The notes: generated from the letters alone by a model not told the origin. Shown: positions 47,974 through 56,907, counted from the stretch's first letter. The stretch is 64,000 nt of DNA from Deinococcus aquatilis DSM 23025 (GCF_000378445.1 NZ_KB899699.1:1-64000); one strand, 5' to 3'. Translations and numbers: made by a program.

Positions 47974-48942
47974 TTATTTGACGTTCAGGCCTTTTTCTTT
48001 GAAGAACTTGACTGCGCCGGGGTGCAGAGGTGCAGGCAAGCCCTTAACGGCTTTTTCAAGCGAGTAGTTCAGGCCAAGGCTGGGGTGGATCGCCTTCAGG
48101 TCGGCTTCGCTGCCAAAGGTGGCTTTCATGGCCTTGTACACGGCATCATCACTGGTGGCACTGGTGGTCAACATGACCGCCTGCACCGCCACGCTGGGCA
48201 CCGTTGCACCCACACCCTTATAAGACTTGGCGGGGATATTGAAGCGCACGTAGAAGGGGTACTTCTTGAGCAGGTTGGCAGCCTGGTTACCGCTGACAGG
48301 CACCACATTCACGTCTACGGTCTGGGCAATCTGGCTGATGGCGCTTGCGCCCACGCCCACGGTGTAGAACAGGGCGTCGGCCCGCTTGTCCTGCATCAGG
48401 CTGATGCCCTGTGCAGGAGAAACGCGCAGGGTCTGACCCAGATCATCGAGCTTCAGGCCGTAGGCTTCCATCACCTGACGGGCGGTCTGCTCGGTGCCCG
48501 AACCCAGGTCTCCGATGACGACGCGCTTGCCCTTTAGATCAGCAATCGAGTTGATCTTGGAGTCTTTGCGCGCGATGACGTGCAGAACCTCGGGGTACAG
48601 CACGGCCATGCTGCGGATCTTGTTGTTGGCCTTGCCCTCAAAGGCGCTGATGCCCGTGCCTTTGTAGGCGTAGTAGGCGATGTCGTTTTGGGCGATGGCG
48701 ATGTCGAGTTCGCCCGTGCCGAGTGCGTTCATGTTAAAGACGCTGCCGCCCGTGCTGCGGGCATTGGCACGGACGCCGCTGCCTGAATCGTTGATCATTT
48801 TTGCCATGCCGGTGGCGACGGGAAAGTACACGCCCGTGGTGCTGCCCGAGCCGATGGTCAGGATGGTGTTGCCCTGCGCGAAGGCGACGGCAGCGGTTCC
48901 GAGAAGCAGCAAAGTAGACACGGTTTTCATAGACTTTTTCAT
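47974..48942 (-). CDS. TAXI-family TRAP transporter solute-binding protein
   Basis: A 322-residue periplasmic protein with a signal peptide (residues 1-22, KKSMKTVSTLLLLGTAAVAFA). The mature start TILTIGSGSTTGVYFPVATG is the TAXI signature region, with GSVFNMNALGTGELDIAIAQ, GKRVVIGDLGSGTEQTARQV and a two-lobed binding-protein fold after it. It delivers substrate to the fused permease downstream. AAGGAA precedes the ATG with good spacing. Confidence 0.94.
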   Translation of the reverse strand: MKKSMKTVSTLLLLGTAAVAFAQGNTILTIGSGSTTGVYFPVATGMAKMINDSGSGVRANARSTGGSVFNMNALGTGELDIAIAQNDIAYYAYKGTGISAFEGKANNKIRSMAVLYPEVLHVIARKDSKINSIADLKGKRVVIGDLGSGTEQTARQVMEAYGLKLDDLGQTLRVSPAQGISLMQDKRADALFYTVGVGASAISQIAQTVDVNVVPVSGNQAANLLKKYPFYVRFNIPAKSYKGVGATVPSVAVQAVMLTTSATSDDAVYKAMKATFGSEADLKAIHPSLGLNYSLEKAVKGLPAPLHPGAVKFFKEKGLNVK

Positions 48943-49232
48943 TTGGATTCCTTCCGGTGGCCGACTGAAGGGTCGCCACGCGAGCGTGTTGAGAGTGGCG
49001 GAATGTTAGCACATTCTAAAAATTTGCCCTGATCCGTCATCATAATTGACGAGTCGGCTCAGAACGGTCATGCTCCGCCATCGGCTGTTTCCAGCTCTGG
49101 AGGCTATTCGTTGCTCTGAACTTGGCTCGCAGCAAACCTTAGCGCACTTTTTGCAGAATGTTAAGATATTCCTAGACAAACTGCAGTTTGAATGTCATAG
49201 GAGATGCTACGGGCAACAAATTACTGCAGAGA
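48943..49232. other. Intergenic region upstream of the TRAP operon
   Basis: About 290 bases between two minus-strand genes. It holds the TRAP promoter and a small inverted repeat CGTCA-TCATAAT-TGACG (49035-49051) overlapping its -35. No convincing gene in the A+T-richer remainder. Confidence 0.4.
49013..49040 (-). promoter_or_regulatory. Promoter of the TRAP operon
   Basis: On the minus strand ATGACG (49035-49040), spacer 16, TAGAAT (49013-49018); the leader then carries a normal Shine-Dalgarno. The -35 overlaps one arm of the inverted repeat CGTCA/TGACG, a possible regulator site. Confidence 0.55.
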
Positions 49233-50531
49233 TCAGGCATCGCGGCGTAACTTGCCGCAGCCCCACCAGGCCGCCGCGCACAGGGTAGCACTCAGGCCAA
49301 ACACGGGGGCATATCCAGCGACATCGGCCAGGAACCCCCCCAGGACGGGGGCAAACAGGGCTGCGCCTACCAGAGTGTTGAGGGTGCCGATATACCGGCT
49401 GCGGGCATTGGCCGGGGCAATATTGAGCAAGTGGTTGGTATGTCCAAGGTTGAAGCCCTGAGCGGCCACACTCGACAGCACAAATACCCCCAGGTAGGCC
49501 CAGGAAGTCCACCCCAAGGCTCCCACCAACAGCGCATACAGCGGCGCAAGACCAGCAAAAACACTGGCATAACGGATAATGCGGCGTGAGCCTTTGCGCT
49601 CGGCCACCCTCTGCCACACCACATTCGACAGAGGCGCAGCTCCGGTAAGGGTCATCACGAAAATGCCCAGTGTGGCTGCTGGAAAATGCAATTCGCGTAG
49701 GGCGTACACGGCATAAAACGGCTCGGCCATGCTTGCACCTGCCAGCAGCAGACGCACCCTCAGAAAGGCCCGAAAATGCGGGTCACGTAGCGTTTCGGGA
49801 ATGGCCCGTACTTCAGCCCGTACACCCTCTGCTGGAAGTGGTGGGTCAGGCGGCTCCGACAGGCGGCCAAAGAGCCAGTAGCCCACGCTGTAGGCCAGGG
49901 TTCCCAGCGTAAAAATCAGCGCGTAATTATAGGGAAAGGCCAGCCCAGAGCCGAGAATCCAGCGTACCAACAACCCCGCGCCAAAGGCCAGCAGGCCGCC
50001 GTAGAGGTTGCGGGTGCCAAAAAACCGTGACCGCTGTTCGGAAGGAACTGTTTTGCTGATGACCTCCAGAAAAGGCAGGCCCGATACGCCCGAGGCCAGA
50101 GCATTTGCCAGCATCGCCAACACGAAGAGCGTGAGGCACAGGGCGGGCATCTGCCACAGCAGAGCCGCCACCAGAATCATGGACACGTAGCTGAGCGTGC
50201 GGATCAGGGCCGCCGAACGGTACACGGGCAACTTGAAAGGCAGGCTGCGAACCCGTGCGGCCACCAGCAGTTGCGGCAGCATCCATCCGCCCCCGGCTAT
50301 GGCGGGCAGCAGGCCGATCACGGCGTTAGGTGCACCCAGCCGCGCCGCGAAACCAGCGACCACCACAGTCACATTGAAAAACCCGTCGCCTGTAAAAACA
50401 AACCAGCCGTTCAGGATGCCCAGCCGTCCATTGCGGTCCCAGCCCCGCAACAGAGGCATGCCCCGACCTGCACCCTTCTGATCCGATTGTTCGTCTAGAG
50501 GTTCATCTGATCGGTCGTCTCCCCGGCTCAT
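49233..50531 (-). CDS. MFS transporter
   Basis: The 432-residue protein has about twelve hydrophobic segments after a 30-residue charged N-terminus (SRGDDRSDEPLDEQSDQKGA). The segment SGVSGLPFLEVISKTVPSEQ followed by RSRFFGTRNLYGGLLAF is characteristic of a poorly studied MFS branch in which the TM4-5 loop precedes an RxRFFG motif. No substrate can be assigned. It begins 4 bases after the ClC gene with AGAGGA before the ATG, so the two are likely co-transcribed. Confidence 0.87.
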   Translation of the reverse strand: MSRGDDRSDEPLDEQSDQKGAGRGMPLLRGWDRNGRLGILNGWFVFTGDGFFNVTVVVAGFAARLGAPNAVIGLLPAIAGGGWMLPQLLVAARVRSLPFKLPVYRSAALIRTLSYVSMILVAALLWQMPALCLTLFVLAMLANALASGVSGLPFLEVISKTVPSEQRSRFFGTRNLYGGLLAFGAGLLVRWILGSGLAFPYNYALIFTLGTLAYSVGYWLFGRLSEPPDPPLPAEGVRAEVRAIPETLRDPHFRAFLRVRLLLAGASMAEPFYAVYALRELHFPAATLGIFVMTLTGAAPLSNVVWQRVAERKGSRRIIRYASVFAGLAPLYALLVGALGWTSWAYLGVFVLSSVAAQGFNLGHTNHLLNIAPANARSRYIGTLNTLVGAALFAPVLGGFLADVAGYAPVFGLSATLCAAAWWGCGKLRRDA

Positions 50532-50535
50532 TCCT

Positions 50536-52221
50536 CTAGGCTCCTGGCAGTCTCAGCACGCCTTCCAACGCGGCGTAGGCATCGGGGCGGGCCAGAAAGA
50601 CCAGTTCATCGTCGGTGGTCAGCAGCAGTTCGGGACGGGGCAGGCGTACGGTGCCGTCACGCACGATGCCCACCACCTCTACTCCCGGCGGCAACGACAG
50701 CACACTCAGCCTTGCGCCGCGCCAGCTCGGGGGCACACCCCGGCGGTACAGTTCGCGCTCAGCAGGAGTCAGCGAGGAGGTCGTTTCGGTGTCCAGCGCG
50801 TCGTCGGGCCTGGGCGCATCAAAGGGGGTTGCGGGAGCATTGGCTGTACGGCGCGGAATAAAGCGCACGCCTTCTGGCAGGAGGGGCGCGGTGGCTCCGG
50901 CATGAACCGCACTCGCTGCACGCGACCTCGCCTGACCGGGCACCAACCCCGATTCGCCGCTGAGAACGTGGGCGACTCCTGCGGTCAGCAGCGCCACCGG
51001 AAGCAGCGCGTCGCCGCCCCACGCCACCGCCAGCAGCGCGGCAGCTACCGGCACATTCAGCGTCACCGTGACGTAGGCGACCACCCCCACCAATGCCGCC
51101 ACAGCCGGATCTACGCCCAACAAGCTGCCCAGCCCCACGCCCAGCACGCCGCCCACCCCCACCGAGGGCAGAACGCCACCGCCGAAGGCGAGCCGCGCCC
51201 CTAACGCCAGCAGCAGCCAGCGCCACAGCCCGCCGCCCAGCGCCTCTGACCCCAGGAACCCGGACGCGCCGAGCTGCACCCAGCCGGTGCCGTCACCCAG
51301 AATGGCGGGCGTGCCGACGATGCCCAGGGTTCCCAGTTCCGCCGTACCTGCCCAGGCCACCAACGCCGTCAGCAGGCCGAAGGCAGCGCCCAGTACGGGC
51401 CGCAGCCGTCCATCCGACCACTGCTCGGGAATGGCCCGGAAGGCGAACAGCGACAACCACCCCAGCAGGGTGACGGCCAGAATGATGGCGGCGACCTCCG
51501 GCAACTGTGCCGCCGCTGGAGCCTGCACATCGGCAATGCTGAACAGGGGCTGAAACCCGAACGCCAACCCGTACACCGCGTAGGCCGCCACCGAGGCCAA
51601 CACGCAGGGCATCAAGACCTCGAACTCGAACTCGAACCGGCGGTACAGCACCTCGGCGATCAGCACGGCGGCGGCCAGGGGCGCGTGTAGAACTGCGCCC
51701 AGCGCCGCTGCCGCGCCCGCCAGCGTGAGGGTGCGGGCCTCTACCGAATCCAGCCGCGTAACCCGGCCCAGCAGCCGCGTGCCCAGTTGCCCCACCATCG
51801 TGAAGGCCGAGTCGCGCCCCACCAGCAGCCCTGCGCCGTACCCCAGCAGCGTTCCGGCCAGCGTGCGGAGTTGGATGATCAGCCCCGGCCACTGCCCCCG
51901 TGCATGGTAGCCGCGCACCAGTTGGGTCAGGGGATCGCCGGATCTGGCAGGAAGCAACCACGCATAGGCCGCGCCGACCAGTGGCAAGGCCAGCAGGCCC
52001 CAGGGCAGGGCCGTTCCGAACGCCATCAGCAGTCCGCCCTCGCCGGGAGTGCCGGGGGGCGAGTATCCGGTCAGCTGTGCGCCCAGCTGCAATAGATTGT
52101 CCAGCACCAGCCGCAGCAAGATGCACAGCCCGCCCACCAGTCCGCCCAGCAGCGCACTCAGCACCACCACGCGGCCCGTTTCCAGGCGGGTCAGAACAGC
52201 ACGGGGCAGAGGAGAACGCAT
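50536..52221 (-). CDS. Divergent ClC-family chloride channel/antiporter
   Basis: The 561-residue protein has the voltage-gated chloride channel core (about 15-410, ten or more helices) and a cytoplasmic tail with a TrkA-C-like end (about 495-558, LSLPPGVEVVGIVRDGTV and DDELVFLARPDAYAAL) in place of CBS domains. The usual filter motifs are altered: the GREGP position reads GRDSAFTMVG (about 145-154), so the gating Glu is replaced by Asp and the Pro is lost; the GSGIP position reads RSGDPLTQ. Whether it conducts chloride or another anion is therefore open. The start at 52221 is 7 nt after a -10 hexamer. Confidence 0.88.
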   Translation of the reverse strand: MRSPLPRAVLTRLETGRVVVLSALLGGLVGGLCILLRLVLDNLLQLGAQLTGYSPPGTPGEGGLLMAFGTALPWGLLALPLVGAAYAWLLPARSGDPLTQLVRGYHARGQWPGLIIQLRTLAGTLLGYGAGLLVGRDSAFTMVGQLGTRLLGRVTRLDSVEARTLTLAGAAAALGAVLHAPLAAAVLIAEVLYRRFEFEFEVLMPCVLASVAAYAVYGLAFGFQPLFSIADVQAPAAAQLPEVAAIILAVTLLGWLSLFAFRAIPEQWSDGRLRPVLGAAFGLLTALVAWAGTAELGTLGIVGTPAILGDGTGWVQLGASGFLGSEALGGGLWRWLLLALGARLAFGGGVLPSVGVGGVLGVGLGSLLGVDPAVAALVGVVAYVTVTLNVPVAAALLAVAWGGDALLPVALLTAGVAHVLSGESGLVPGQARSRAASAVHAGATAPLLPEGVRFIPRRTANAPATPFDAPRPDDALDTETTSSLTPAERELYRRGVPPSWRGARLSVLSLPPGVEVVGIVRDGTVRLPRPELLLTTDDELVFLARPDAYAALEGVLRLPGA

Positions 52222-52228
52222 CGGCAGC

Positions 52229-52234
52229 ATGCTA
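52229..52234 (-). promoter_or_regulatory. -10 element for the leaderless ClC-MFS operon
   Basis: TAGCAT on the minus strand, 7 nt before the ATG at 52221. Confidence 0.45.
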
Positions 52235-52348
52235 ACCCAAGTCATGTGCTGGGGGGCCAATAACCAAGGCTCCTGCGTAGAGTCCCACCTGAAGTCCCTC
52301 AGAAATCAGGGGAGAGTTGTCTTCCGGCACCGTAAACGAACACAGGGC

Positions 52349-52394
52349 AGAGGGCCAGCAACAGACGTCTTTGCTGGCCCTCTTTACTTTTTTG
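52349..52394 (+). terminator. Strong plus-strand terminator with no plus-strand gene
   Basis: AGAGGGCCAGCAA (52349-52361) pairs perfectly with TTGCTGGCCCTCT (52371-52383) and is followed by TTACTTTTTTG. The T-run is on the plus strand, but both neighbours are on the minus strand; on that strand it would be a T-poor terminator for the DUF4388 gene. Confidence 0.65.
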
Positions 52395-52409
52395 CCGCTT
52401 TTTGGTTGC

Positions 52410-53135
52410 CTACGCTGAACTTCCGCCCTGAATACGCCGCTGATTCTGTTCCCAGATCAGGTCGCGCATGACCCAGCCGCTGCCGGGAAACCGCAGGCCC
52501 AGCCGCAATTCTCCCAGCAGATACTCGCGCACGTCGTTCAGAGCAAACCCCTGTTCGATCAGTTGGCCCAGATTCACCTCGCCGTCCAGGGCACGTGCAA
52601 TCGGATGGATGGCCGCCCGTTTTCCGCCGGGGCGCAGGCGCAGGCCGAACCAGGCGTAACGTTCGGTGGGGTCTACCTTGCCGTCCTTGACCGCCTCGGC
52701 CACCAGTTGCGCCACCTGAAACAGTGGCATGTCGGCCTGCCTCGCGGCGGCCCGGACACTGCGGCCCTGCATATCGTTGAACAGCGAGATGTCGCCCTGA
52801 AACACCCGGCTGGGGCTGCCGATGACGGCGCAGATCTGCGTCCATTCATCGCTGGCCCGCGCCCAGTCGGTCATGAAGTGATCGTATGGCCCCAATGCCG
52901 CGCCGGTCACGGGCTTGAGTTCAAAGGCGAAGGTGCCGCTGTCGGGCAGCATCGGACTGGCATGAATGGCGTCCACGCCCATCCAGTCCAGAATGCCGCC
53001 TGCCACGACTTCGCCCTTGACATACGCGACGGTGTAAGGCACTTCGGACTGCACCTCCAGGACGCCCGTTTGCCGGGTGCCGTTGATGAGTTCCATCACG
53101 CCGATAAGTGGAAGGTCTGAGAGGAGGCCCTGCAT
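52410..53135 (-). CDS. DUF4388-domain protein (PatA/GliA-like scaffold)
   Basis: The 241-residue protein opens MQGLLSDLPLIGVMELINGT followed by RQTGVLEV, the pattern of the DUF4388 N-terminal domain (about 1-110), in which an alpha/beta unit senses or binds partners in gliding and two-component proteins. The second half (about 120-241) is helical with a winged-helix-like stretch (LFQVAQLVAEAVKDGKVDPT). Its role here is unknown. The start at 53135 is preceded by TACACT at 10 nt. Confidence 0.82.
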   Translation of the reverse strand: MQGLLSDLPLIGVMELINGTRQTGVLEVQSEVPYTVAYVKGEVVAGGILDWMGVDAIHASPMLPDSGTFAFELKPVTGAALGPYDHFMTDWARASDEWTQICAVIGSPSRVFQGDISLFNDMQGRSVRAAARQADMPLFQVAQLVAEAVKDGKVDPTERYAWFGLRLRPGGKRAAIHPIARALDGEVNLGQLIEQGFALNDVREYLLGELRLGLRFPGSGWVMRDLIWEQNQRRIQGGSSA

Positions 53136-53145
53136 GAATATGCTC

Positions 53146-53151
53146 AGTGTA
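53146..53151 (-). promoter_or_regulatory. -10 element for the DUF4388 gene
   Basis: TACACT on the minus strand, 10 nt before the ATG at 53135; spacing is longer than at other leaderless genes here. Confidence 0.4.
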
Positions 53152-53218
53152 GCGGCTGACACAGGGCATGGGTGAGGCGTGCTTACAGATCACTCTATTT
53201 AGGCAGTGGGGGGGTGGG

Positions 53219-54724
53219 CTATGAACTGTGAGCAAGTTGCTGTGCCGCCACATCCAACCAGGCCGCGCCCAGTTCTGCGCTGACATCGCTGGCGCTGAGG
53301 CCGTAGCCGTGCCGCGCTCCCGCCCGCTCACCCGCCCTGGCGTGCAGCGTCACGCCACACAGCGCGGCGTCGGGCGCAGCGAGGCCCTGCCCCAGGAGCG
53401 CCGCCACGATGCCCGCCAACGTATCGCCCATGCCCGCGCTGCCCATGCCGGGATGCCCGCCCCGGCTGACCCACAGGCCGCCCGGATGGGCCACGATACT
53501 GGGGCCGCCTTTCAGGATCACAGAGCCGCCGTAACGGGTCTGGAGGGCGCGGGCCGCTTCCAACGGATCACGCGTGATCTCGGCCACCGAACATTCCAGC
53601 ATTCTGGCCGCCTCGCCGGGATGGGGGGTCCAGACGCAGCCGTCATGTCCCAGTCCAGTCAACTCGGGCTGCAGGGCGTCGGCGTCCAGAACGCAGGGCA
53701 CGCCCCGTCCTGGCCTGCTGCTCTCCATTCCCTTCCAAGCCAGCACCATGCGGGCCAGGGCAGGTGCGTCCGGCCCCAGGCCCATACCAATGCACACGGC
53801 GTCCGGGCGGCTGTGGGATGCAGCCTCGGCCAGAGCTGCGGCCAGATCCTCGTGCCGCCGGATCATCAGTTCGGGCATCACCAGCGGCACCTCTGCCGCC
53901 GAATACACCGTGACCAGTCCTGACCCGGCCCGCAGCGCCCCCACACCTGCCAGGGCTGCCGCCCCCGCCGTGCCCGGATGGCCGCCCACCACCCACACCC
54001 GCCCCGCCGTGCCCTTGTGGGCGTCGGCAGATCGCACGGGCAGGAGGCGGGCCACGTCTGCCCGCGTGGGCCGGGTGGCAAAGGCCTGTGCCTGTGCCCA
54101 GCCGGGGGGCAGGCGCAGATCGGCCAGCCTGACCTCTCCGGCCCGGTGTGCGGCGGGGCCAAACAGGAGCGCCGTCTTGAGGCCCGACAGTGTCACAGTC
54201 AGCGCGGCCTGTACAGTTTCGCCCGGTAGATCGGCGCGGGTGGCGTCCAATCCGCTCGGCAAATCTATCGCCACCACCGGAAGGCCGGAAGCGTTTACTG
54301 CCGCCACAATCTCGCTCAGTGCGGGCCGCAGCGGAGGCGTAAAGCCGGTGCCCAGCAGGCCGTCTACCATTACCGCTGCTGCCCGAGATTCTCGTGCCAC
54401 TGCCGCCGCATTCAGCGCCGCTATCCGCACGCCCACCGCGCCCAGCCGTTTCCGGTTGGCCCGCGTCAGGGGATGGCGTACCGGGGCGGCCAGCACCCGC
54501 ACGTCTTTTCCCAGTGCTGCCAGATGTCGTGCGGCCACCAGCGCGTCTCCGCCGTTGGCCCCGCCACCTGCCAGCAGCAACACCCGCCCCGCCGGAAAAG
54601 CGTCATGCACGGCGTCGGCCACAGCTCGCCCGGCTTCTTCCATCGCCAGCTCCAGCAGGCCCGCCCCCAGCAGCCGCGCGTCCAGCGCCCGCACGCCAGC
54701 GGGGGAGAGAACGGGGTCGGCCAT
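53219..54724 (-). CDS. nnrD: Bifunctional NAD(P)H-hydrate epimerase / ADP-dependent dehydratase
   Basis: The enzyme repairs damaged NAD(P)HX: the N-terminal NnrE domain (about 1-215, LLLAGGGANGGDALVAARHL and VVAIDLPSGLDATR) epimerises the hydrate, and the C-terminal NnrD domain (about 230-501) dehydrates it with ADP or ATP. NnrD features are VWVVGGHPGTAGAAALAGVG, VWTPHPGEAARML and the ADP-binding GSAGMGDTLAGIVAALL. Fusion of both is common. The ATG at 54724 lies 31 bases after the TPR gene's stop; an upstream GTG at 54769 would overlap that gene. Confidence 0.93.
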   Translation of the reverse strand: MADPVLSPAGVRALDARLLGAGLLELAMEEAGRAVADAVHDAFPAGRVLLLAGGGANGGDALVAARHLAALGKDVRVLAAPVRHPLTRANRKRLGAVGVRIAALNAAAVARESRAAAVMVDGLLGTGFTPPLRPALSEIVAAVNASGLPVVAIDLPSGLDATRADLPGETVQAALTVTLSGLKTALLFGPAAHRAGEVRLADLRLPPGWAQAQAFATRPTRADVARLLPVRSADAHKGTAGRVWVVGGHPGTAGAAALAGVGALRAGSGLVTVYSAAEVPLVMPELMIRRHEDLAAALAEAASHSRPDAVCIGMGLGPDAPALARMVLAWKGMESSRPGRGVPCVLDADALQPELTGLGHDGCVWTPHPGEAARMLECSVAEITRDPLEAARALQTRYGGSVILKGGPSIVAHPGGLWVSRGGHPGMGSAGMGDTLAGIVAALLGQGLAAPDAALCGVTLHARAGERAGARHGYGLSASDVSAELGAAWLDVAAQQLAHSS

Positions 54725-54755
54725 CAGCGCAGTTGCATTGTGCTGCACGGTTCGC

Positions 54756-55712
54756 TCAGCCCCCGGCACTGCGGAAGATCAGGACCACGATCAGTACCGC
54801 TGCCGCCACCATGACCCAGCGAATGGCCCGCAATTTCGGATTGGCCTTGAACTGTTCGCGCATGTCCTCCCGCGTTTCCTGCTGAGAACGGCGCACGCCG
54901 AGGCGCTGAGCACGCCGAATAGCCCCCACCGATTCATAGACCTTGCCCTGCCGCCGGAGAGCCACGCCCAGGTTATGGTGTGCGCCCTCGTAGTCGGGGG
55001 CCAATTTCAGCACCTCGCGGTAGCAGTTCTCGGCCTCGGCAGGGCGGCCTGCTTCCAGATCGAGGTTGCCCAGATTCATCAGTGCCCGGTAGTGGCCCGG
55101 ATCGAGGCGGCGGGCGTCCTCGAAGGCGGCGCGGGCGGGGCCGGGTTCGTCGCGCAGGGCATGCAGCACTCCCAGGGCGTTGTGTGCCTCGGCCTGCATC
55201 AGTGGGTGCGCGTGCGCGGGCCGCAGCACCTCGCTGAGTTCGCCGGGGTCGGCCACGCCGCTGCCCGCTTCCAGTGCGGCCAGAGCATGATCGAGCACTT
55301 CAGGAGCCGCCAGCGACCTCAGCAGCGCCATTTCTCCCACTAATCCCCCCGTCTCGCCCCCTTTCAGGGCTTCCACGTAACCCCCCAAAGCCCGCCTCGC
55401 CGCCGGGTATTTGCGGGCGCGAACATCTTCCTGTACAGCCACCAGCGTCACAAGTGCGGCAAATACATCAGGCGGAGAAGGCAGCAGGTGCGCCGCCGCC
55501 TGTGCCCTGCGCCACTCGCCGTTGCGGGCAAAAGGCTTCCAGTCCAGAGCAGGCTCGGAGGGGCCGGGAACGGTTTCAGGCGGTGAGAGTTCAGGTGCCA
55601 AGAGTTCAGGTGGCGACCCCGGCAACACCGGGGCGTCGGTGGGTGGCCCCTCGTCCGGCACAGCTTGGTCGGACACGGCAGAAAGAACGCCCTTGCGGGC
55701 AGGATCGGTCAT
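54756..55712 (-). CDS. TPR protein with C-terminal membrane anchor
   Basis: The 318-residue protein has a Pro/Glu-rich disordered start (about 1-65), helical repeats from about 70, and clear TPR units near 190-290 (AHNALGVLHALRDEPGPARA, ALMNLGNLDLEAGRPAEAEN, AHHNLGVALRRQGKVYESVG). It ends with one hydrophobic segment (RWVMVAAAVLIVVLIFRSAG) at the extreme C-terminus, so it is tail-anchored with the TPR domain on the cytoplasmic side. It probably binds other proteins at the membrane; partners are unknown. The ATG has TATACT at 6 nt. Confidence 0.85.
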   Translation of the reverse strand: MTDPARKGVLSAVSDQAVPDEGPPTDAPVLPGSPPELLAPELSPPETVPGPSEPALDWKPFARNGEWRRAQAAAHLLPSPPDVFAALVTLVAVQEDVRARKYPAARRALGGYVEALKGGETGGLVGEMALLRSLAAPEVLDHALAALEAGSGVADPGELSEVLRPAHAHPLMQAEAHNALGVLHALRDEPGPARAAFEDARRLDPGHYRALMNLGNLDLEAGRPAEAENCYREVLKLAPDYEGAHHNLGVALRRQGKVYESVGAIRRAQRLGVRRSQQETREDMREQFKANPKLRAIRWVMVAAAVLIVVLIFRSAGG

Positions 55713-55718
55713 GTGGGC

Positions 55719-55724
55719 AGTATA
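55719..55724 (-). promoter_or_regulatory. -10 element for the leaderless TPR-nnrD operon
   Basis: TATACT on the minus strand, 6 nt before the ATG at 55712. Confidence 0.55.
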
Positions 55725-55859
55725 CTGACGCCGCCCAGCAGACTTTGAGGGTTTCAGGGGCGGTCTTTTCAGGCTGCCCGGTTCCGAGGCGCTGACTCCT
55801 GCCGCGCGGCCCCTGGGCGACTGCTCGCCAGTGTGCCCGCCCGCCGATCTCTGCTCTGA

Positions 55860-55925
55860 GTTTCCTGCCCACACGTATTTCCTGTCCACCACACTTCCTG
55901 TTCACCACACTTCCTGCTCACCCAA
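55860..55925. repeat. Short tandem repeat, 16-17-base unit, about four copies
   Basis: Four imperfect copies of a unit like TTCCTGTTCACCACAC follow each other (starting near 55862, 55878, 55895 and 55911). It lies in the divergent region between the TPR and rsmA genes. It may be a slippage product or a set of protein-binding sites; no coding role was seen. Confidence 0.6.
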
Positions 55926-55954
55926 TCTGCGCCCCCCGATGGAGACGTTTCCCC

Positions 55955-56818
55955 TTGAACACTGACGTGAATGCCGACCTTCCCGACCCCAGCACCGCGC
56001 CCCTGTATTCCCCTGCTCGCGTGCGCGAACTGCTGACCCTGCACGGCCTGCGCCCCACCAAAAGCCTGGGTCAGAATTTTCTGATCGACGGCAATATCCT
56101 GCGGGCCATCGCCGAAGCAGGCGGAGCCGCGCCCGGCGTGCCGGTGCTGGAGATCGGTCCCGGTCTGGGCGTGTTGACCCGCGAGGTGGCCTCACGGGGG
56201 GCAGTGGTGACGGCCCTCGAAAAAGACGAGCGGCTCCGGCCCGTGCTGGCCGAGACACTGGCAGGCACCGGAGTCCATGTGATCTGGGGAGACGCCCTCG
56301 ATTTCGATTATGCGGGGCTGCCTGCGGGGACCCGCGTCATCGCCAATCTGCCCTACTACATCACGGGGGTGCTGCTGTCACGGTTTATGCAGGCTCCCAA
56401 TATCCTGTCGGCCACCGTACTGGTGCAAAAAGAGGTGGCGCAGCGTCTTGCGGCCAAACCGGGTCAGGATGCCTACGGGTTTCTGAGTGCGCTGGCGGCC
56501 CTCTACGGCAGTGTCAAACATGTGCGCGACGTGCCCAAAGGTGCGTTCCTACCCGCGCCCGATGTGACGAGCAGCGTGGTGCGGCTCGATTTTGACCGCG
56601 CCCGTCCTCTGCCCGACCCCGCACTGGTGAGCTTTATAGACGCGGCCCTGCACCACCGCCGCAAGACTCTGCGGAACAATCTGCGCCTGATCGGGCATGA
56701 GGGTGCACCTGTGGACGCCGCCATCGCCGGAGCGGGCCTGCGGGCCGACGTGCGGGCCGAAGACGTGGCGCTGGACGACTTGCAGGCCGTTGCGAGGAGC
56801 CTGGGCGTGGTACGGTAA
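55955..56818 (+). CDS. rsmA: 16S rRNA (adenine(1518)-N6/adenine(1519)-N6)-dimethyltransferase
   Basis: RsmA (KsgA) dimethylates two adjacent adenines near the 3' end of 16S rRNA late in 30S assembly. Motifs: KSLGQNFLIDGNILRAI (about 36-52), the SAM loop LEIGPGLGVLTREV (about 66-79), ALEKDERLRPVLAE, and the catalytic NLPYYITGVLLSRF (about 130-143). The C-terminal domain has GFLSALAALYG and PAPDVTSSVVRLDF. The start is uncertain: a TTG at 55955 or the GTG at 55967; neither has a good Shine-Dalgarno. Loss of the enzyme gives kasugamycin resistance in many bacteria. Confidence 0.95.
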   Translation: MNTDVNADLPDPSTAPLYSPARVRELLTLHGLRPTKSLGQNFLIDGNILRAIAEAGGAAPGVPVLEIGPGLGVLTREVASRGAVVTALEKDERLRPVLAETLAGTGVHVIWGDALDFDYAGLPAGTRVIANLPYYITGVLLSRFMQAPNILSATVLVQKEVAQRLAAKPGQDAYGFLSALAALYGSVKHVRDVPKGAFLPAPDVTSSVVRLDFDRARPLPDPALVSFIDAALHHRRKTLRNNLRLIGHEGAPVDAAIAGAGLRADVRAEDVALDDLQAVARSLGVVR

Positions 56819-56878
56819 AGGCCGTATTACACGCAGGTGTGACCGGGCGGGGTCTGTCTTTGCCGCGCCGTTTTCCGG

Positions 56879-56907
56879 TTGGTGTCTCCTGTACACTTTG
56901 GTACACT
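56879..56907 (+). promoter_or_regulatory. Promoter of the second PfkB gene
   Basis: TTGGTG (56879-56884), spacer of 17, TACACT (56902-56907). The leader of about 85 nt carries a small GCGGG/CCCGC hairpin and a GGAGG Shine-Dalgarno before the GTG, unlike the leaderless genes around it. Confidence 0.65.
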
